Assembly (NCBI GenBank): GCA_027577415.1
Contig: JANBQS010000838.1
Location: forward strand, 1 to 11,334
DNA: 11,334 nucleotides
Origin: Coemansia sp. RSA 922
Taxonomy: Eukaryota; Kickxellomycota; Kickxellomycetes; Kickxellales; Kickxellaceae
Direction: 5' to 3'
Shown piece after piece: positions 7,593 to 11,334 of the stretch. Every line of letters begins with the position of its first letter. Position 1 is the first letter of the stretch. The position numbers were made by a program, and so were the translations under genes. The notes under the pieces were generated by a model. That model made no database searches, was not told where the DNA came from, and saw only the letters and a list, made by a program, of their open reading frames with translations.

Positions 7593-7916
7593 TTACATCA
7601 GTTGTCGCCTTTCCTTAATCGCTTGTCTCCGCTATGGTTGTACCCATTCCCTTCGCTTCTTGGTTTGTCGACACTCCAAAGTATTGATCCTTTCTTCCTC
7701 CTGTTTCCGAATCCGCCTTTGTCCTGTGAATATCTCCTGCTCACGATACATTTCATGGCACTGCTCAAGCTCTTACTTTCTAAGCATCTGGTTGTCCCAC
7801 CTCTGCTGTTACTGTTGTATCTGCTCTGGTGTCCGTTGGTTATGTCGACTCTTTTTGTAATGCCTCTCCAACTTATCCAATTTTTGTCTCTCCCACTGCA
7901 CTCCAGATTTACCCAC
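7593..7916 (-). pseudogene. Purine-rich minus-strand relic, possibly Myb/SANT-like
   Basis: One minus-strand frame (7916 to 7593) reads as a Q/R/E/K- and W-rich protein: VGKSGVQWERQKLDKLERHY, RTPEQIQQ, QRWDNQM, YREQEIFTGQRRIRKQEERR. It is interrupted by TAA or TAG at several points. Most of the stops sit where CAA, CAG or GAA would suit the composition, so simple base changes could explain them. W-x(n)-LDKLERHY and RTPEQIQQ-x-QQRW loosely recall a SANT/Myb helix-turn-helix. The stretch is strongly purine-rich on this strand, which alone can open frames, so the call is tentative. No start codon or promoter is seen. Confidence 0.3.
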
Positions 7917-8034
7917 ATTTGTATATAGTTAAGAATTAGTGTTATAAATTAATATATTTAGCTCTTTTCCGCATTATCCAAATTTCGCAAGATTTTGAAT
8001 ATATATTTTTTTGCCCTCGGTCTGCGTTTACATT

Positions 8035-8401
8035 AATCCGCGTCGAATCCATCAGCACCAGCCCTCTCATGGCTGTCAGGGCGTTGCGCATGGCTATACC
8101 CAATGGCGGTAGTCGTGCTTTCTCTCTGCACTTGGTATCTGGCATATCCATCAAGTATAACTCCATATCCATCATCAGAGCCGCACCCATGGTGGGGATG
8201 GATGTACCTCTTCCACACTGTGCTGCCCCCATGGGTCTCGCGGTTGGTGACAGAGGACAAAAACAAGCCCCAGAGTGGGCAAGTGACTGGAGTCGTTATG
8301 TTGGTAGCCGTGTAAGCGGCACTGGGCTGTGGTCCATCAATCCAAGATACTCTTATTAGCTCTGGTGGCAAAAGCCAAAGCATGTGGTTGTGGCGGTAGC
8401 T
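8035..8401. other. GC-richer segment open in several frames, gene relic of undecided strand
   Basis: The segment is clearly richer in G+C than both flanks. On the plus strand one frame reads like a membrane protein (WLYPMAVVVLSLCTWYLAYP, WWGWMYLFHTVLPPW, TGVVMLVAV, then TAA). A second plus frame is open from about 7990 to 8359. Two minus-strand frames are open as well (8383-8033 and 8232-7942, the latter with MELYLMDMPDTKCREKARLP). No start, promoter or family motif settles which was coding. I regard it as part of a former gene without assigning a function. Confidence 0.3.
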
Positions 8402-9006
8402 AGTATTTTATTTATTAGCTTAGTTAAGGCAGCGGACGGGTTTCGCTGTCAGTGACCTCAGTTCGTGCCCATACAGGGCTCCAATAAAACGACTTCATCA
8501 TCCAACATCAAGATTGCAAGCTAATTTTAATATGTAAGAGCAAGTGAATGCAAGTGCAAAGTACACAGTTCTGCTTTAATTCAAAAAAATGCATAATGTA
8601 TGTCACTCTTACATCTTATAATGTTCAAGAAGTCTAAATGCTCAAGGGGAAGCAGAAGAGCTTTTGAAGGTTTGAAATACAAAAATCGATAAAAAAAAAC
8701 TAGATAACGTAGATATATTTTTCAAATACACATGGGGTAGCTAGTAGTAAATGGTGTTATACCAGAATTTTAAGCATTGTAGCACCAACCTGTGGCTATT
8801 TAAGGTAACTAATCTCATAATGATGGAACAAGTGTGGAAAAAGATGCTCACTTTGGAAGTCGAAATTGAAAACATTTGGACAGTTTTGCTTGTCACTGTA
8901 CAAGTGCGAGTAATCCATTAACTGGATTAAGCTCTTTTGGCGGCCTAGTTGCTTTGACCATTGACCATTGGCTCCAAAAACAATCTGGCTGGAGCCTCCA
9001 ACATAC
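8402..9006. other. AT-rich intergenic stretch
   Basis: No gene is seen on either strand. The stretch contains several A and T runs (for example 8688-8699). A short direct duplication of TTGACCAT occurs near 8954-8970, just before the 12-bp repeat array. Confidence 0.4.
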
Positions 9007-9078
9007 GTCATTCACTATGTCATTCACTATGTCATTCACTATGTCATTCACTATGTCATTCACTATGTCATTCACTAC
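9007..9078. repeat. Tandem array of a 12-bp unit, six copies
   Basis: GTCATTCACTAT is repeated in register at 9007, 9019, 9031, 9043, 9055 and 9067. The first five copies are identical; the sixth ends in C instead of T. The array ends about 72 bp upstream of the TATA box at 9151. Because the unit is a multiple of three it stays open in frame on both strands (SFTM on +, IVND on -), which creates spurious open frames. Confidence 0.97.
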
Positions 9079-9150
9079 GTTATGGTGATGGCTAAATTTA
9101 AAAATAAATTGCCTTTCTTTGCCTGATGTCAACTGCGGCGACAGAAGTGG

Positions 9151-9158
9151 TATAAAAA
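9151..9158 (+). promoter_or_regulatory. TATA core promoter of small gene C
   Basis: GTGGTATAAAAAGGCAGCTT followed by CTGGGCGC and a long C/T tract (9175-9215). It lies 118 bp before the ATG at 9269. The layout (GG before TATA, a GCGC element shortly after, then a pyrimidine leader) is like that of genes A and B, though the bases are less similar. Confidence 0.65.
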
Positions 9159-9268
9159 GGCAGCTTCTGGGCGCTTTTCTTCTCCTTCTTTCTTTTCCTA
9201 CTCTCTTCACCCCACTTTTCAACTACAAACTACACTACCTACTTTTGTTCTACTCATCTAAAGGAACC

Positions 9269-9613
9269 ATGGAGTACCCAATATATTATTTGGCAAGTAG
9301 TTATGATAATATAGAGCATATTGGGGATGTTGTGATAAATAACACAACTTGTCTAAATGCTCTTGTGGAGGCTGGGATAAAGCTTAAGAGTAAGATTAAG
9401 ACTAATGGTAAAATTTTTACTATTGCTACCAATAACACTCTTTACTCGACAAATGGCTGCACATTACCTATTGAAACACCACTTGCAGATCCTACATATT
9501 TTATTTATATTGCTAGCATATACTGGTCTGGCAATTTAAAGAATATTTCTGAAACAGCCCGCTATGGCCTTATTATTGACAAAATCAATCAAGCCAAACA
9601 AGTCCCTCAGTAA
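9269..9613 (+). CDS. Small gene C: orphan 114-aa protein, possible distant relative of A and B
   Basis: Function is not recognised. It is a soluble alpha/beta-type protein, rich in N, T and I, without a signal peptide. The frame is open upstream to 9119, but that extension contains the TATA box and leader, so the ATG at 9269 (AACCATGGAG context) is the start. With a constant offset of 12-13 residues it follows the pattern of gene B: P4-I-Y6 against P17-V-Y19, the strand YFIYIAS (77-83) against KYIIVGN (89-95), and GLIID (100-104) against GIVVS (112-116), with a helix CLNALVEAG (28-36) where A has CITRLETLIEAE. DPN, LVR and VGN themselves are absent. Homology is therefore plausible but not shown; convergent composition is the alternative. 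Stop TAA 9611-9613. Confidence 0.72.
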   Translation: MEYPIYYLASSYDNIEHIGDVVINNTTCLNALVEAGIKLKSKIKTNGKIFTIATNNTLYSTNGCTLPIETPLADPTYFIYIASIYWSGNLKNISETARYGLIIDKINQAKQVPQ

Positions 9614-9941
9614 TAACATTAATAGAGAACAAACGACAGTGGTTTTAAGAATTCGACTCTCTAGACAAGTAAACACAGCTCTATTTTATAGGCCTCCAAG
9701 TATTTGATAGTTTAAAGTACAAGTAGTTTATATTTTTATACTCTTTCGTCAGTCTAAGCAAATAAATATCAAAGCCATCACTGATGGTGTGAAAAAGAGA
9801 CCTGAAATGTAACGAACCTCGTAAGCTTAGCTTTCCACCTAATGCTTTAAATCTACTGGAAGTGTCCAAGTCGAGGCAGCGTCAAGCATGCCTGCCGAAG
9901 CCACTCTCTCACAAGAAAGAAATAAACATTTATTAATAATT
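9614..9941. other. AT-rich intergenic stretch with one small palindrome
   Basis: No gene is seen. CCATCA-C-TGATGG at 9775-9787 is a perfect 6-bp inverted repeat around one base. The right end holds the 3' flank of the minus-strand aminotransferase fragment. Confidence 0.4.
9929..9934 (-). terminator. Polyadenylation signal AATAAA for the aminotransferase-like fragment
   Basis: On the minus strand AATAAA begins 8 nt after the stop codon at 9944-9942. This is close but consistent with a retained native 3' end. Confidence 0.4.
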
Positions 9942-10120
9942 CTACTTGCGATGACGCTGGCAAAAGGCTGCAATACGAGCCGAGGCAGCACGTAAGACGT
10001 CGTGAGGCGGCGTAATCACCAAGCGCACAGTGCCCGGGTATGAAAAGCACTTACCAGGCAGGATCTCAACACTCTCTTCCCATTTGAGTTTGTGACAAAA
10101 GTCCGCGTCGCTTGTAATGC
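9942..10120 (-). pseudogene. C-terminal end of a tyrosine-aminotransferase-like gene
   Basis: The minus-strand frame encodes DADFCHKLKWEESVEILPGK, CFSYPG, TVRLVITPPHDVLRAASARI and AAFCQRH, then TAG at 9944-9942. This closely follows the C-terminal end of fold-type I, PLP-dependent tyrosine aminotransferases: LPG-x-CF-x-YPG, then R-x-V-I-T, then a helix ending R-I-x-x-F-C-x-x-H. The Arg in VRLVIT is the family's conserved substrate-carboxylate-binding residue. The enzyme transfers the amino group of tyrosine to 2-oxoglutarate in tyrosine catabolism. Upstream of about 10120 the frame (open to 10181) no longer looks like the family, and the PLP-lysine region is absent. CTACGCAG just upstream could be a 3' splice site, so this is either a last exon whose partner exons are gone or distant, or a 5'-truncated pseudogene. 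Confidence 0.6.
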
Positions 10121-10247
10121 TGTTGTCTGCGTAGACAACGCAGATGGGCAGCCCCCTCCCGCCACAAGCATTGTAGTACACAACCGCACAATGGCCAGGC
10201 CAAAAGCAACCACACGCCTGCGGTTGTGGAAGAGAGCTGCAAAGAGG

Positions 10248-10257
10248 CTATATAACC
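10248..10257 (+). promoter_or_regulatory. Possible orphan TATA promoter
   Basis: GGCTATATAACC is followed about 15 bp later by GACGCCCGGG, similar in layout to the TATA plus GCGCC arrangement of genes A and B. The first ATG in a usable position downstream (10371) opens only an 18-codon frame, MPSKAAKSIKFYRQSELA, then TAG. No continuation in another frame is convincing. This may be the remains of a further small-gene cassette, or chance. Confidence 0.25.
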
Positions 10258-10289
10258 AACAGACGCCCGGGAAACCAGGATAGGATCCT

Positions 10290-10948
10290 TGCTTCCACTT
10301 TTTCACGCTATTCATTTATATTACTTTATTACTTTATTTATTATATCGCTAAGCTCCGCTAACAAATAACAATGCCATCAAAGGCCGCCAAATCTATTAA
10401 ATTTTATAGACAAAGTGAACTAGCGTAGACCTATAAAAATAATGTGTCAATAAATTAATACTGGAAAGGTTAAGAGAAAAGAAGAAATGATGTTAACTGG
10501 TCAAACACACACTATATTCAAAGTGCCAAACAAACCAGTGAACCGTGAGAACTGAACTGAGCAGAGTCAAGACATAGGACAATGATACCAAGGGACAAAA
10601 GAGATATTTAATAGAATACGTAGAATATAAATATTAAGTTTGCATAAAATTTCAAATAAATTAAAAGCTTTAGAGAGAAAGACAAGTGTTGTCAAGAACT
10701 GTGAGAAGAGGCCAGAACATTGACAATAAAACAATTTGGGCAGTGTTTCGCTTTTTGAAAAGAGTATGCTTGCTACTAGTGTTTCAAACAAGCCTGGCTA
10801 TAGAACTGTTGGGCTGGCGACGATCGAGAGTAAACTAGTTTATTGCATTTAGCATGAAATTTAGTATGAACAATAAATTTGAGTCTTTTGGGAATTATTC
10901 GTCAGGGAATTTTTGTCAAAACTCCACACCGAACGTAGCCTGATGTAG
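10290..10948. other. AT-rich intergenic stretch
   Basis: No supported gene on either strand. A minus-strand frame at 10791-10567 is open but has no family features or promoter. Confidence 0.4.
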
Positions 10949-11209
10949 ACCATTGGACTGATCATATTGGTCGGCGCGCTGTCCTATGAGGTGCGTAACA
11001 GAACCAACTCTTTAGCGAGTGCAATGCAATACGTTGCAGATCATTTGAAAATTGAAGCAGGCTCGTGTGTCATTGCCCATGCCATCGGGGGTTGGTCAAA
11101 GGTTAGGTATACGTTGCTAGGAGCAGAGCAATATTATAGAGTAGAGATAGATGACGAATATACAGGTAGAGTTACGAAGTCCGGTTCAATAAATTTATTC
11201 CTAAAGTAG
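10949..11209 (+). pseudogene. Start-less ORF, possible last exon or gene remnant
   Basis: The frame opens after TAG at 10946-10948 and runs 86 codons to TAG at 11207-11209. It has no ATG until the internal methionine of SLASAMQYVADHLKIEAG. The amino-acid usage looks protein-like (CVIAHAIGGWSKVRYTLLGA, EQYYRVEIDDEYTGRVTKSG) but no family is recognised. The TAG immediately before it could double as an AG splice acceptor, in which case the frame would be a terminal exon. No 5' exon could be found in 10290-10948. It ends 9 bp from the stop of a convergent gene. Confidence 0.35.
11194..11199 (-). terminator. Polyadenylation signal AATAAA for the gene entering from the right
   Basis: Minus-strand AATAAA lies about 20 nt after the stop at 11221-11219. 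It falls inside the convergent plus-strand ORF. Confidence 0.35.
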
Positions 11210-11218
11210 AAGCTCGTT

Positions 11219-11332
11219 TTAAACGTACTGTCCACCAGCATCGAGGACCTTCTGACGCTGGTCCAACCACCTGTCGACCAGGTCTGTATAGTACTCCTCT
11301 GGAATGTTATTGACCCAGTTAACCCAATCAAA
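11219..11332 (-). CDS. C-terminal 37 residues of an unrecognised gene, cut by the window edge
   Basis: Minus-strand frame with FDWVNWVNNIPEEYYTDLVD and RWLDQRQKVLDAGGQYV, then TAA at 11221-11219. The aromatic and acidic composition (three W, balanced D/E/R/K), together with a polyadenylation signal just downstream, supports this frame over the other open minus-strand frame, which reads TWSTGGWTSVRRSS and overlaps it. The product is probably a soluble enzyme end, but I do not recognise the family, and the rest lies beyond 11334. Whether the gene is intact cannot be judged from this window. Confidence 0.5.
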   Translation of the reverse strand, partial: FDWVNWVNNIPEEYYTDLVDRWLDQRQKVLDAGGQYV

Positions 11333-11334
11333 TT

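Noticed and set aside
7411..7928. Two overlapping plus-strand frames of about 146-149 codons, hydrophobic and Cys/Leu-rich
   Set aside because: They come from a pyrimidine-rich strand opposite the purine-rich minus-strand relic. They have no promoter, and one has no ATG near its start. They look like membrane proteins only because of composition.
9007..9078. CRISPR array
   Set aside because: The copies are contiguous 12-bp units without spacers, in a eukaryotic setting.
8893..9222. Minus-strand 109-codon frame through the repeat array
   Set aside because: It is kept open by the 12-bp repeat (IVND repeats) and crosses the TATA promoter of gene C.
10371..10427. 18-codon ORF MPSKAAKSIKFYRQSELA as a histone-like start
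   Set aside because: The basic N-terminus is suggestive, but the frame ends after 18 codons and no other frame continues it.
1..11334. tRNA or rRNA genes
   Set aside because: No sequence combining A-box and B-box like motifs with a plausible cloverleaf, and no rRNA-like stretch, was found by eye.

Overview
The window looks like nuclear DNA of a fungus, most likely a kickxellomycete (Coemansia and relatives). Two decayed genes (2806-4454 on + and about 6650-7586 on -) read like the large uncharacterised F-box/leucine-rich-type families that I know from that group, and a third gene (4818-6017) reads like the gag/tyrosine-recombinase proteins of its retroelements. Clear TATA boxes 75-118 bp upstream of start codons, pyrimidine-rich leaders and AATAAA signals also indicate a eukaryote. 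These family calls rest on recognition by eye. No search was run.

Layout. 1-565: no intact gene; one short minus-strand relic, possibly of a P450. 566-1280: small TATA-driven gene A (120 aa). 1364-1670 (-): 3' end of an unrecognised gene, frameshifted. 1680-2316: small gene B (119 aa), a paralogue of A with a paralogous promoter. 2806-4454 (+): a five-segment pseudogene whose ATG has become GTG. 4818-6017 (+): gag-like plus recombinase core-binding ORF that stops before the catalytic domain. 6266-6593: a 73-residue C2H2 zinc-finger gene. 6650-7586 (-): F-box/LRR-type pseudogene. 7593-7916 (-): purine-rich relic with several stops. 8035-8400: GC-richer stretch open in several frames, undecided. 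9007-9078: six copies of a 12-bp repeat. 9151-9613: small gene C (114 aa), possibly a distant relative of A and B. 9942-10120 (-): 3' end of a tyrosine-aminotransferase-like gene. 10949-11209 (+): start-less ORF. 11219-11332 (-): C-terminal end of a gene running off the window.

The main pattern is that the larger conserved-looking genes are broken or cut, while four very small genes, each with its own TATA promoter, are intact. Three of these (A, B and perhaps C) look like one previously unrecognised family of soluble proteins of about 115-120 aa. A and B align without a gap over their whole length and share a core promoter block. I find no evidence for an operon or a multi-gene pathway. The window reads as a fast-evolving, repeat-influenced (perhaps subtelomeric) region in which small gene cassettes sit among gene fragments.
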